From Solirubrobacterales bacterium (GTDB lineage Bacteria > Actinomycetota > Thermoleophilia > Solirubrobacterales > Solirubrobacteraceae), in NCBI GenBank assembly GCA_003138355.1, contig PLFX01000047.1, positions 1 to 36,706 on the forward strand: DNA of 36,706 bases, read 5' to 3'. The notes beneath the pieces are model-generated. The model had not been told where the DNA came from, did not search any database, and was given only the letters and a program-made list of their open reading frames with translations. Position numbers and translations under genes: made by a program. Of the stretch, positions 6,977 through 15,240 are shown piece by piece (position 1 is the first letter of the stretch; each line of letters opens with the position of its first letter).

Positions 6977-7942
6977 ATGCCGAGCCCCGAGAACGTGATC
7001 ATCATTGGTAGCGGGCCAGCGGGTTACACGGCCGCGCTCTATGCGGCGCGCGCGGAGCTCGAGCCGCTCGTTTTCGAGGGGTTCGCGTGGGGCGGGCTGC
7101 TCCAGCAGACGACCGACGTCGAGAACTTCCCCGGCTATCCGGCCGGCGTCGGCGGCCCCGAGATGATGCAGCAGCTGCGCGAACAGTCAGAGCGCTTCGG
7201 CGCGCGGCTCGTGACCGAGAACGTGACGCGCGTCGAGTTCGCGGACGACCCCGGGGGGCTTCATCGTGTCTGGGTCGACGACGAGGAGCACCTCGCGCGC
7301 GCCGTGATCCTCGCGATGGGCGCGGAGCACAAGCGGCTCGGCGCCCCCGGAGAGCTCGAGCTCGCGGGCCGCGGCGTCAGCTACTGCGCGACCTGCGACG
7401 CAGCGTTCTTCAAGGACCACGACGCGATCGTCGTCGGCGGCGGCGATTCCGCGATGGAGGAAGCGATCTTCCTCGCCAAGTTCACGCGCAAGGTGACGAT
7501 CGTGCACCGCCGCGAACAGTTCCGCGCCTCGGCGATCATGCTCGACCGGGCGCGGTCGGTGGCGAACATCGAGCTGCTCACGCCGTACGTAGTGGAGGAG
7601 CTCGTACCCTCGCCGAAAGGCGCACTCCAGCTGGCACGTCTTCGCAATACGCAGACCGCCGAGCAGCTCGAGATGGCGGTGACCGGAGCGTTCGTGGCGA
7701 TCGGACACGTCCCGACCTCCGAGATCGTGCGCGGGGCTGTCGAGCTCGACGAGAACGGCTACGTCGTCACCGAGGGCCGCTCGACGCGAACCAACCGGCC
7801 CGGCGTCTTCGCGGCCGGCGATCTCGTCGATCACACCTATCGCCAGGCCGTCACTGCTGCGGGATCCGGCTGCCAGGCCGCCCTCGACGCGGAGTGGTAC
7901 CTGCGCGACACGCCGGTGCGCGGCAAGGCCCTCGCAGCCTGA
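6977..7942 (+). CDS. trxB: Thioredoxin reductase
   Basis: FAD- and NADPH-dependent reductase that keeps thioredoxin reduced in the cytoplasm. The 321 residues show the FAD-binding GSGPAGYTAALYAAR at the N-terminus, the redox-active CATC pair (Cys137, Cys140), the NADPH-binding GGGDSAMEEA with HRRE after it, and the C-terminal FAD motif GVFAAGDLVD. Length and motif spacing are standard for low-molecular-weight bacterial enzymes. A good ribosome-binding site precedes the ATG. No thioredoxin gene is adjacent. An AT-rich promoter candidate lies directly upstream, so it may be expressed apart from the two genes before it. Confidence 0.95.
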   Translation: MPSPENVIIIGSGPAGYTAALYAARAELEPLVFEGFAWGGLLQQTTDVENFPGYPAGVGGPEMMQQLREQSERFGARLVTENVTRVEFADDPGGLHRVWVDDEEHLARAVILAMGAEHKRLGAPGELELAGRGVSYCATCDAAFFKDHDAIVVGGGDSAMEEAIFLAKFTRKVTIVHRREQFRASAIMLDRARSVANIELLTPYVVEELVPSPKGALQLARLRNTQTAEQLEMAVTGAFVAIGHVPTSEIVRGAVELDENGYVVTEGRSTRTNRPGVFAAGDLVDHTYRQAVTAAGSGCQAALDAEWYLRDTPVRGKALAA

Positions 7943-7956
7943 GCATCCCGGCCACG

Positions 7957-9231
7957 ATGCTCGCGCGGCGTGGGCTCATCGCAGGTGCGTTGGCGGCCCT
8001 AGCCGCCGAGTACGTCCTGCTCGCGCTCTGGCAGCGCAACGGCTACTGGGACTTCTCTGACGGGGTCTACGCGCTCAGCGCGCGCGAGCTACTCCACGGC
8101 GGCGGCCTGTATTCCGCCTTCGCTGGGGCGCAGCCCCCACCCGTATACCTCGTCGGCGCCGGCCTCCTGGCGATCCACGACGGCCTCGCGTCCCTGCGCA
8201 CTGGGATGGCCCTCGCCGAGCTCGCGACGGCGCTGCTCGTCGGCTTCGCAGCCCTGCGCCTGAGCAACCGGCGCGCACTCGCGCTCGCCGCCGCGCTGGC
8301 AAGCCCGCTGCTGCCGATCGAGCTGCACGAGCACGCGCAGCTCATCCCGGAGACGATCGCGGCGCCACTGCTGATGGCGGGCGCGCTGCTCGCTGCGCGC
8401 CCGGGGCGGTCGGCCTGGACCGGTGTGGCACTCGCGCTCGCCGTGGCGTGCAAGCTCGCGTTCGTCGTGCCCGCGCTCGCGATCGTCCTAGCCGGCGCTG
8501 ATCGACGCCGCACGGGCGCCGCATTTCTGGCCTCTGGCGCGATCCTCGCCGGCGCGTCACTCGCGGGCTACGGCACCGCCCTCTGGACGGAGACCGTGCG
8601 CGCCCAACTCGAGGTTGGGACCGCGTCGCTGCACTACGTGGGCGGGTTGCTCGCCCAAGCCGCCTGGAACGAGCTGCCGCTCCTCGTCCTCGCGGCGCCG
8701 CTCGTCCTCGCCGCGCGCCGGCGCGCGGCGCTCAGCGCCGACCCTCAGCTCGAGCGCGTGCTGCTCGCGAGCGCCGCCGGCGGTCTGCTCCTCGGCCTCT
8801 CGCTGTTCAAGCGCGGCTCCTATCTCGACGTGCTCGTGGTCGCGGAAGCGCCGCTGCTCGCACTCGCCGTGGCCGGCGCCGCGGCGCTCTGGCGTAGTGG
8901 CGGGACACGACTACTCGCATCGCTCGCCATTCTGCTGCTCCTCGCGCAGTCGGCCTCGATCCTGCTCGATCCGGGCAACCCGCCGCTCGCGCGCCGCCCC
9001 GGCGCCCAGTCCGGGCTCGCCGAAGTGAGCTCACCCGCGGCGGTCAACGCTGCGGTCAGCGCCGCGCGCCGTTGCCCGCCCGCGCGCGCTTACTCGGGCC
9101 CGCCGTATCTCGCGTTTCTCGCGAACCGCCGGATGCCGGGCGAGCAGCCCGACACCTTCATGCTCGCCAACGCCCCGGCCGATGGGCCCTTCGCGCGCCG
9201 TGCCGCGGCCGACGCGCCGCGTTGCCCGTGA
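7957..9231 (+). CDS. GT-C fold membrane protein, probable polyprenyl-phosphate-sugar glycosyltransferase
   Basis: The 424-residue protein has about ten hydrophobic helices. An acidic first loop reads DFSDGVYALSARELLHGG, followed by GLYSAFAGAQPPPVY. An Asp-containing loop followed by LYs...QPP is typical of the GT-C superfamily (ArnT, GT83/GT87-like), which moves sugars or mannose from lipid carriers outside the cell. The C-terminal 100 residues form a soluble part with CPPARAYSG and NRRMPGEQPDTF, seen in many uncharacterised actinobacterial members. ATG 7957 was chosen because the membrane protein begins there; the upstream continuation of the frame is a shadow of trxB. It follows trxB by 14 bases. 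Donor and acceptor are unknown. Confidence 0.65.
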   Translation: MLARRGLIAGALAALAAEYVLLALWQRNGYWDFSDGVYALSARELLHGGGLYSAFAGAQPPPVYLVGAGLLAIHDGLASLRTGMALAELATALLVGFAALRLSNRRALALAAALASPLLPIELHEHAQLIPETIAAPLLMAGALLAARPGRSAWTGVALALAVACKLAFVVPALAIVLAGADRRRTGAAFLASGAILAGASLAGYGTALWTETVRAQLEVGTASLHYVGGLLAQAAWNELPLLVLAAPLVLAARRRAALSADPQLERVLLASAAGGLLLGLSLFKRGSYLDVLVVAEAPLLALAVAGAAALWRSGGTRLLASLAILLLLAQSASILLDPGNPPLARRPGAQSGLAEVSSPAAVNAAVSAARRCPPARAYSGPPYLAFLANRRMPGEQPDTFMLANAPADGPFARRAAADAPRCP

Positions 9232-9235
9232 GCGA

Positions 9236-9841
9236 TCAGCCGTGCTGCTGCTCGATCGCGAGCAGCGCGCGCTTGCGCTCCACGCCGCCGGTGTAGCCGC
9301 CGAGCCCGCCCCCGACGTGCCGCACGCGGTGGCACGGGATCACGATCGGCAGCGGGTTTGAGCCGAGCGCGTTACCCGCCGCTCGCGCCGCGCCCGGGCT
9401 GCCCGCCTTCGCCGCAACCTCCTTGTAGCTGAGCGCGGCGCCGTAAGGAATCCTCGCCGTGGCAAGCAGGACGCGGCGGCGGAACCCGCTCAGGCTGCTG
9501 AGGTCCAGCGGCGAGTCGAACGCCTCGCGCCGGCGCGCGAAGTACTCGTCGAGCTCGCGCCGCCACGGGTCGAGCCTCGCGGCCGACGCGACGATCCGCG
9601 GCGAGCGCGTCGCCGCGAGCTCGGCCAGCGGCGCCTCGATCCCGCGATCGGCGTAGTAGACGACGGTCAGTCCCCGCCGCGAGGCGACGAGCAGCAGCTC
9701 GCCGATCGGGCTCGCGAGTGTCGCGTAGGCGAGGTCGGTGCTCCAGCTCGCCGCGGCACGCTCCGCGAACCGTCGCGCCGCCGCGCCGGCGCGCGGATCG
9801 GGCTCCTTCAGCACTGCGCTCAACCGGTCGTCGTCTGTCAT
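9236..9841 (-). CDS. ogt: Methylated-DNA--protein-cysteine methyltransferase (O6-alkylguanine repair)
   Basis: A suicide repair enzyme that transfers alkyl groups from O6-alkylguanine in DNA to its own cysteine. The active site IPCHRV gives Cys170, with NALGSNPLP before it and GGLGGYTGG after, all as in functional members. The 201-residue chain is somewhat longer than a minimal Ogt because of an N-terminal stretch of about 35 residues (DDRLSAVLKEPDP...RRFAERAAA) that is charged and helical. Its ATG overlaps the stop of the ECF sigma gene by 4 bases (ATGA), so the pair is translationally coupled. The extension might contact the sigma factor, but this is inference. It converges on the GT-C gene, with a 4-base gap. 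Confidence 0.93.
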   Translation of the reverse strand: MTDDDRLSAVLKEPDPRAGAAARRFAERAAASWSTDLAYATLASPIGELLLVASRRGLTVVYYADRGIEAPLAELAATRSPRIVASAARLDPWRRELDEYFARRREAFDSPLDLSSLSGFRRRVLLATARIPYGAALSYKEVAAKAGSPGAARAAGNALGSNPLPIVIPCHRVRHVGGGLGGYTGGVERKRALLAIEQQHG

Positions 9842-10290
9842 AGCTCCTCCCGCATTCGCTTCAGTCCCTCGTGCAGTGATCGCCGCGCTGCCTCTTCGGA
9901 GCAGCCGATCAGCTCCGCCACCTCGCGGTGGGCCAGATCGGCGCCGTAGCGCAGGACGACTGCCGCTCGCTGACGCGGCGGCAGCTGTGCCACCGCGCTC
10001 CAGATCTCCCGTTCGGGCGCCCTCGGGGCGGCCGGCTCGTGTTCTTCCTCGAGCGGTAGCTCGTGCCGGCGCCGGCGCGTATGGTCGATCGCCTTGCGGT
10101 GCGCGATCGTCAATAGCCAGGCGCGGACGTTCGAGCCCTCACGCAGTCGTGGATAGGCGCGAAGCGCGGCCAGAAAGGTCTCCTGGAAGCAGTCCTCCGC
10201 CGCCTGCGCGCCAACCATCCCGCGCAGGACGCGCCATACCTCGTCGCTGTGGCGGTCTAGCACGACCTGGAATGGCGGCAAACGCTCCAT
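9838..10290 (-). CDS. ECF-type RNA polymerase sigma factor
   Basis: A 150-residue sigma-70 family protein with region 2 (AEDCFQETFLAALRAYP, then NVRAWLLTIAHRKAIDHTRRRR, which binds the -10 element and core polymerase) and region 4 (LPPRQRAAVVLRYGADLAHREVAELIG..., a helix-turn-helix for the -35). No region 1.1 or 3 is present, as expected for the extracytoplasmic-function class. ATG 10290 was chosen because the conserved part starts there; the frame extends to 10515 but only with low-quality Arg/Pro-rich sequence. No classical anti-sigma gene is adjacent; instead it is coupled to ogt, which implies a role in the response to DNA alkylation or related stress. Confidence 0.88.
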   Translation of the reverse strand: MERLPPFQVVLDRHSDEVWRVLRGMVGAQAAEDCFQETFLAALRAYPRLREGSNVRAWLLTIAHRKAIDHTRRRRHELPLEEEHEPAAPRAPEREIWSAVAQLPPRQRAAVVLRYGADLAHREVAELIGCSEEAARRSLHEGLKRMREEL

Positions 10291-10351
10291 CACCTGAATA
10301 ACGCGCCAACGCCGCAGGACGTGAGATCGCGCCGCCACGATAATCCCGCAC

Positions 10352-10864
10352 GTGGCGCGAATCCTCTTCGTCGGTGGCGGTGCTCGTGCCCGCGGCCTGG
10401 CGACGGAGCTCCTCGCCGCCGGGCACGCGGTGCGGATGACGACGCGCGAGGAGTCGGGGCGCAGCGCGATCGAGGCAGCCGGCGCCGAGTGCTGGATCGG
10501 GACCCCCGATCGCATCGCTTCGCTTCGCTATGCACTCGAGAACGTCACGATCGCCTGCTGGCTACTCGGCACCGCCCGCGGTACGCGCGAGGAGCTCGCC
10601 GCCCTGCACGGCTCACGCCTGGCCTTCTTCGCCACCCAGACGATCGACACGACCGTGCGCGGCCTCCTCTACGAAGCTGCGGGGTGCGTCGAGGCGGACC
10701 TGCTCGAGAACGGCCGCGCGCTGATCGTGACGGCGGGCGCCTACAACGAGATACCGGTGCAGGTTCTCAAGGCCGATCCCGCCGACGAGCCCGCCTGGCG
10801 GGTCGCGGCTCGCGGCGCCCTCGACGGCCTGCTCGAAGGCCTCAGCTCAGCCCCATCCGGGTGA
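10352..10864 (+). CDS. Rossmann-fold NAD(P)-binding protein, function unknown
   Basis: The 170-residue protein opens with ILFVGGGARARGLATELLAAGHAVRMTTRE, a dinucleotide-binding beta-alpha-beta with a GGGxxxxG loop and a following basic residue that would favour NADP. The remainder (ALENVTIACWLLGTA and LLENGRALIVTAGAYNEIPV) looks like a short, reductase-like domain with no SDR YxxxK catalytic pair. It resembles small actinobacterial proteins annotated as NAD-dependent epimerase-like. GTG 10352 is used because the Rossmann strand starts immediately after it. It is divergent from the sigma factor, and its last 23 bases overlap the 3' end of the Nudix gene tail to tail. Confidence 0.6.
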   Translation: MARILFVGGGARARGLATELLAAGHAVRMTTREESGRSAIEAAGAECWIGTPDRIASLRYALENVTIACWLLGTARGTREELAALHGSRLAFFATQTIDTTVRGLLYEAAGCVEADLLENGRALIVTAGAYNEIPVQVLKADPADEPAWRVAARGALDGLLEGLSSAPSG

Positions 10865-11411
10865 GCAGGTCGGCGAGGATGAACCCCGTGGCGCCCCAGA
10901 TCACCCGCTCGCCGATCGTGAATGTCGGCGTCTCGTGCCGCCGCTCCGGTCCACCGATCACTGCTGAGCCGCGGTTTGCGGCCAGCGCGCTCAGGCTCAG
11001 CTCGAGGATCGCATCCACCTCACCCGCCGCTGGGCGCCAGCGCTCCGGGCGCACGATCGCGGCGACGACGGGGTAGACGGCAAAGTCCGAGCGCGGCACG
11101 TGGATCGGGCACAGCGCCCCGAGCACGGTGACCGCCGTCGCAGGAAGCCCGATCTCTTCGTCGGCTTCGCGCAGCGCCGTGGCGATCAGGTCCGCGTCGG
11201 CATCCTCGACGCGTCCGCCCGGGAAGGAGATCTGACCGGCGTGGCGCGGCAGGTCATCCGGTCGCTGCGTGAAGACGGCGAGCAGCTCGCCGTCGTGCTC
11301 GTGCAGCGGCACGAGCACGGCGGCTTGCGCGCTGCCCCCCGGATCCACGCTGAACGCCTCCGCAGGGTCGAGCAGGACCTCGCGCAGGCTTGTCGCCTGC
11401 GCCGGTCTCAC
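10842..11411 (-). CDS. Nudix hydrolase, probable coenzyme A pyrophosphatase (NudL-type)
   Basis: The 189-residue protein contains the NudL (UPF0035) signature VFTQRPDDLPRHAGQISFPGG directly before a Nudix box ending in ALREADEEIGLP, whose Glu residues bind Mg. Members split CoA into 3',5'-ADP and 4'-phosphopantetheine. The box has Ala where the canonical first Glu would be, which is common in this branch. Its GTG start (11409-11411) overlaps the stop of the DUF1015 gene by 4 bases, so the pair is translationally coupled. The 3' end overlaps the convergent Rossmann gene by 23 bases. Confidence 0.82.
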   Translation of the reverse strand: MRPAQATSLREVLLDPAEAFSVDPGGSAQAAVLVPLHEHDGELLAVFTQRPDDLPRHAGQISFPGGRVEDADADLIATALREADEEIGLPATAVTVLGALCPIHVPRSDFAVYPVVAAIVRPERWRPAAGEVDAILELSLSALAANRGSAVIGGPERRHETPTFTIGERVIWGATGFILADLLTRMGLS

Positions 11412-12664
11412 GCGTACAGCGGGTTGAACAGGAGCCCTGTGAGGAGCTTCGGGAAGAAGTAGGTCGATTTCGGCGGCATGTTCTCGCCGCTCGCTGCCAC
11501 CTCACGCACCTGTTCGACCGGCGTTGGGCGCAGCAGGAACGCTGCCTCGTAGGCGCCCTCGTCGATCAGCGCGAGGGCCTGATCGGCGTCGCGCGCGTAG
11601 CCGAAGTCGTTCAGGTGCGAGATGTCCGCCTCGGTCAGCCCGAGCGCGCCGGTGAGTAGCAGCGCCTCGAGCACGCCCGTGTCGAGCCTGCGGTACGCGG
11701 GCGTCGCGTCCGCGAGCGCCGCATCGGCGGTCGCTTGATCGCGCAGCACGAGTCGCTGCGGCTCGCGTGTGCGCGTGTCGATGTAGCCGATCTCGAGCGG
11801 TCCGTCCCCGGCCGCGGGTTCGATCCGCTCGCGCGACACCGGCCGCGCGGTGAAGTCGCGTGCGATCGCGGCGTCGAGCGCCCGCCAGCGCGCATCCGAG
11901 ATCCCCCGCACGAGCCGGTGGGTCGGGAACACGGTGAGACCGGGATCCTCGAGCGCAACGAGGCACATCAGCACGTAGCGATGGGGCCCGTCGCCGCCGA
12001 TCTCCTCGGCGTACACCCGCGCCGTCTCGTAGCGGTGATGCCCGTCGGCGATCAGCAGCTCGACGCCGCGCAACGCTTCCTGTGCCCGCGCGGTCGCAAG
12101 CGGCTCGCCGACGCGCCAGAGCCGGTGCGCGGTTCCGTCCGCGTCGGTCACCTCGCCCCACGGCCGCCCGCGCGTTGCCGGTGCGAGCGCGGTCCAGGCC
12201 GCGCCGGCGGGGTCGGAGTACAGCGAGAAGATGGGGGAGAGGTTTGCGCGCGTGGCGCGCGTCAGGCGCAGGCGGTCCTCCTTCGGCCCCGGGTGGGTGC
12301 GCTCGTGTGGGCGGATGCGGCCGGGCCCGTATTCCTCGATGCGAACGCGCGCGAAGAAGCCACGCCGTGTGCGCGAATGGCCATCGGGCCCGCGATAGCG
12401 CTGCGCGTAGGCCCACAGCGCCGGGTCGCCATCGCGCACGACGATCGCCTCGCGCTGCCAGTCGGCGAAGCGCGCGGCCGCCTGGGCGTACGGATCCTCT
12501 CCTAGCGGCAGGTCGACATGGACGACGTTGTAGGGGGAGCGGCCGGCCAGCTCGGATCGCTGCTCGCCGTCGAGCACGTCGTAGGGCGGCGCGACGAGGT
12601 TGCCGAGCGACCCCGCTTTCGCGAGGTCGTAGTGCAGGGCGCGCAGGGGCTCGATCTCCGCCAT
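11408..12664 (-). CDS. DUF1015 family protein
   Basis: A 418-residue cytoplasmic protein matching the DUF1015 family end to end: VAPPYDVLDGEQR near the start, RRGFFARVRIEEYGPGRIRPHERTHPGPKEDR, the ADGHHRYETA motif near the middle, and GENMPPKSTYFFPKL before the C-terminus. The family is widespread in bacteria and archaea and its biochemical role is not established; the conserved His and Lys residues suggest an enzyme. It is the first gene of a two-gene unit with the Nudix hydrolase (4-base overlap). The ATG at 12664 starts directly at the conserved N-terminus. Confidence 0.9.
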   Translation of the reverse strand: MAEIEPLRALHYDLAKAGSLGNLVAPPYDVLDGEQRSELAGRSPYNVVHVDLPLGEDPYAQAAARFADWQREAIVVRDGDPALWAYAQRYRGPDGHSRTRRGFFARVRIEEYGPGRIRPHERTHPGPKEDRLRLTRATRANLSPIFSLYSDPAGAAWTALAPATRGRPWGEVTDADGTAHRLWRVGEPLATARAQEALRGVELLIADGHHRYETARVYAEEIGGDGPHRYVLMCLVALEDPGLTVFPTHRLVRGISDARWRALDAAIARDFTARPVSRERIEPAAGDGPLEIGYIDTRTREPQRLVLRDQATADAALADATPAYRRLDTGVLEALLLTGALGLTEADISHLNDFGYARDADQALALIDEGAYEAAFLLRPTPVEQVREVAASGENMPPKSTYFFPKLLTGLLFNPLYA

Positions 12665-12728
12665 GTCCCGCGCCGGACGCTACCAGCGCCGGGCGCCGCC
12701 GCGCTGCGACGCGTAGTCTCTGGCTGAG

Positions 12729-12803
12729 CGGGGCGTGGCGCAGCCTGGTTAGCGCGCGTGCTTTGGGAGCACGAGGTCCCCGGTTCGAATCCGGGCGCCC
12801 CGA
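12729..12803 (+). tRNA. tRNA-Pro (TGG)
   Basis: Cloverleaf with acceptor CGGGGCG/CGCCCCG, anticodon stem CGTGC/GCACG and loop TTTGGGA giving anticodon TGG, and T-arm GGTTCGAATCC. The discriminator is A 12803. CCA is not encoded. Confidence 0.95.
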
Positions 12804-12815
12804 TGGCCGTGGGGG

Positions 12816-14204
12816 TCAGGCGCCCGTAGGCCTGAGCACCGTGCCGTCGGCGATCTTCACCGGCTCGGAGACCGCGATCTCGACATCGCCGCGCACGATC
12901 ACGCCGCTGCCGAAGGTCACATCGCCGCGCACGCTGAGCCGTTGCGCCTCGCGCAGCGAAGGCGGCCCGGCGGGAAAGCGCGCGTCGAAGGCGTCGAGCA
13001 GCTTGTAGTGCGCGGGGTCGAGCTCCACGAGCGGAAGGTCATCGGCTCGCTCGGGAACCGGCTCGACATGCATGTCCTTGGTCAGCGAGTAGACGTCCGA
13101 GCGCAGGAGCAGCAGGTCATCGGTCGTCTTCACGGGGGCGAATCGCGTGCGCGGGACGCGCAGGATCTGGGCGTCAGCGAAGCTCGAGATCGCCGCGCCC
13201 ATCGCGCTTTCCAGCTGCAGCACCTCGGTCGAGCTCGAATCGCGCGGATCGACCGTCTTGTGGTTGACGATCAGCGGCAGCTCGAACACCCCCGCGTTGC
13301 GCTCGAGCGCGTCCGCGAGCGCCTCGAGGTTGATCCACAGGTTGTTCGTGTTGTAGTAGCGCCAACGCTTGTAGTCGCGGAAGGAGTCCTCGTCATCGGG
13401 CGGCGTCTGCGCCGTCTCACGCAGCACGAGCATGCCGTCTGCGCGCCGGCGAGCGATATGCCCGCCCTTGCGATCCGCTGCGGTGCCCTCGACGACCTCC
13501 ATCAGGAACGGCGCGCCGGTGGCTGCGACGTGGGCGGCGATTCTGGGGTCAGGTGTCGCGCCGAGGTTGTCCACGTTGGAGATCATCGCGTAGCGCATGC
13601 CGCCCTCGAGCAGGCGCTCGAGCAGCCCGGTGCGCGCGAGTGCTCCGTAGACGTCGCCGTGTCCGGGCGGGCACCACTCGAGCGCGGGCTCCTTGGGCCA
13701 GCTCACGGGAGCCAGGCTGTCCGCGTCGAGCTTCGGGATCATGCTCTGGAGGAAGTCGGCGGGTAGGTCCGCGTTCAGCGGCTCGCCGGCTGCGAGTGCC
13801 GCGAGCGTGTCCTGCTGAGTTGCCTCGCTATCCATCAGCAGCAGCGGCAGGGCGATGCGAAGGCGCGAGCGCAGTGCACGCGTCTGGCCGCTGATGATCT
13901 CGAGGAACGAGCGGCCGTCGCGGGCCTCGACCAGCGACTTCGGATGACGCAGCCCCATCGTCGTCGCGAGGCCGCCGTTCAGCTTGATCACCGCTACCGG
14001 GCCGAGCGCGCGCGCCTCATCCTCGAGTGAAAGCTCCTCGAGCCCCGGCACGTCGCTGACGGGCTCGAGCTCGCTGCTCGCGATGAATGCCTGCGCGCCC
14101 GCCGCCAGCCGTCGGTAAGCGCTCGCGAAGCCCTTGATCGCACCCTCCGGCTCGCCGCGTTCGCGCATCCGCTGCTCGGCGAGCTCTAGCCCGGTCGCTT
14201 GCAT
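12816..14204 (-). CDS. UTP--glucose-1-phosphate uridylyltransferase, eukaryote-type (UDPGP family)
   Basis: Makes UDP-glucose from UTP and glucose-1-phosphate. The 462-residue protein belongs to the UDPGP family known from eukaryotes and from some actinobacteria such as Bifidobacterium, not to the short GalU type. Visible motifs are KLNGGLATTMGLRHPKSL (nucleotide binding; the usual second Gly-Gly-Leu-Gly has Ala here), NVDNLGATPDPR, YYNTNNLWINL, and SSSTEVLQLESAMGAAI. A C-terminal beta-helix-like tail (VRGDVTFGSGVIVRGDVEI) matches the family. ATG 14204 is preferred; the frame upstream to 14318 overlaps the divergent reductase gene and is unlike the family. UDP-glucose links to the galactokinase downstream in sugar-nucleotide metabolism. 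Confidence 0.88.
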   Translation of the reverse strand: MQATGLELAEQRMRERGEPEGAIKGFASAYRRLAAGAQAFIASSELEPVSDVPGLEELSLEDEARALGPVAVIKLNGGLATTMGLRHPKSLVEARDGRSFLEIISGQTRALRSRLRIALPLLLMDSEATQQDTLAALAAGEPLNADLPADFLQSMIPKLDADSLAPVSWPKEPALEWCPPGHGDVYGALARTGLLERLLEGGMRYAMISNVDNLGATPDPRIAAHVAATGAPFLMEVVEGTAADRKGGHIARRRADGMLVLRETAQTPPDDEDSFRDYKRWRYYNTNNLWINLEALADALERNAGVFELPLIVNHKTVDPRDSSSTEVLQLESAMGAAISSFADAQILRVPRTRFAPVKTTDDLLLLRSDVYSLTKDMHVEPVPERADDLPLVELDPAHYKLLDAFDARFPAGPPSLREAQRLSVRGDVTFGSGVIVRGDVEIAVSEPVKIADGTVLRPTGA

Positions 14205-14254
14205 GCACGCATCCTGACCGATGGCTCGGCGCGAGAAATGCGAGGATGAGGCTG

Positions 14255-15235
14255 ATGGAGGAGCGGACGATCGAACGCCTCGGCGGACGGCGCGTGAGCG
14301 TAGTCGGGCTCGGGACATGGCAGCTCGGCGCTGACTGGGGGGAGGTCGCCCCGCAGGCCGCGCACGCAGTGCTCGAGGCGAGCCTCGATGCCGGCGTCAC
14401 GCTGCTGGACACCGCCGACGTGTATGGCGATGGGCGCAGCGAGCGCTTCTGTGGCGAGATCGCAGCGCGCCGGAAAGATGTCCTCGTCGCAACGAAGATG
14501 GGTCGTCGCGTCGAGCAGCTGCCGGAGAACTACAACCGCGAGGCGTTTCGCGCCTGGAACGACCGCTCGCGCGAGAATCTCGCTGTCGAGACGATCGATC
14601 TTGTCCAGCTCCATTGCCCGCCGGACGCGGTGTACGAGTCCGACGCCGTCTTCGCGGCGCTCGATGACATGGTCTCCGAAGGGCGGATCGCCGCCTACGG
14701 CGTCTCGGTCGAGACGTGCGCGCAGGCGCTGCGCGCGATCGAGCGGCCCGGCGTTGCGACTGTCCAGATCATTCTCAACTGCCTGCGCTTGAAGCCGCTC
14801 CAAGAGGTCCTCCCGGCAGCTCGCGATGCGGGCGTCGGCGTCATCGCGCGCGTGCCGCTTGCTTCCGGCCTGCTCAGCGGACGCTACGACGAGCGGACCA
14901 CGTTCCCGGCCAACGATCACCGCAACTACAACCGCCACGGCGAGCAGTTCGACGTCGGCGAGACCTTCTCGGGAGTGCCCTACGAGGTTGGGCTCGCCGC
15001 TGTGCGCGAGCTGAGCCGCCTGGCCGACCCCGGGACGACGCTCGCCCAGTTCGCCCTGCGCTGGGTGATCGACCAACCGGGGGTGAGCACGGTGATCCCG
15101 GGCGCGCGCAACATCGAGCAGGCGCGCGCGAACGCGGCGGCAGCCGACCTGCCGCGGCTGCGCGACGACCAGCTCGGAGGCGTGCGCGACGTGTATGACC
15201 GCTTGATCCGCGAGCACGTGCACGCCCACTGGTAG
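14255..15235 (+). CDS. Aldo/keto reductase
   Basis: NADPH-dependent TIM-barrel oxidoreductase for aldehydes, ketones or sugars. The catalytic tetrad is intact (counting from an alternative ATG at 14246): Asp55 and Tyr60 in LLDTADVYGDGRSE, Lys84 in VATKMG, His123 in LVQLHCPP. The C-terminal NADP-binding IPGARNIEQARAN follows, in about 326 residues. I prefer ATG 14255, which has GAGG at a better distance; ATG 14246 would add three residues. It is 5 bases from the xylulokinase start, so a sugar or sugar-alcohol substrate is likely, but that is inferred from context only. Confidence 0.88.
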   Translation: MEERTIERLGGRRVSVVGLGTWQLGADWGEVAPQAAHAVLEASLDAGVTLLDTADVYGDGRSERFCGEIAARRKDVLVATKMGRRVEQLPENYNREAFRAWNDRSRENLAVETIDLVQLHCPPDAVYESDAVFAALDDMVSEGRIAAYGVSVETCAQALRAIERPGVATVQIILNCLRLKPLQEVLPAARDAGVGVIARVPLASGLLSGRYDERTTFPANDHRNYNRHGEQFDVGETFSGVPYEVGLAAVRELSRLADPGTTLAQFALRWVIDQPGVSTVIPGARNIEQARANAAAADLPRLRDDQLGGVRDVYDRLIREHVHAHW

Positions 15236-15240
15236 CCGCT

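Noticed and set aside
7087..7956. Plus-strand open frame upstream of the GT-C gene
   Set aside because: Its Arg-rich sequence is the shifted frame of trxB; the real membrane protein starts at 7957.
10291..10515. N-terminal extension of the ECF sigma factor
   Set aside because: Low-complexity and unlike sigma region 2; it overlaps the divergent Rossmann gene.
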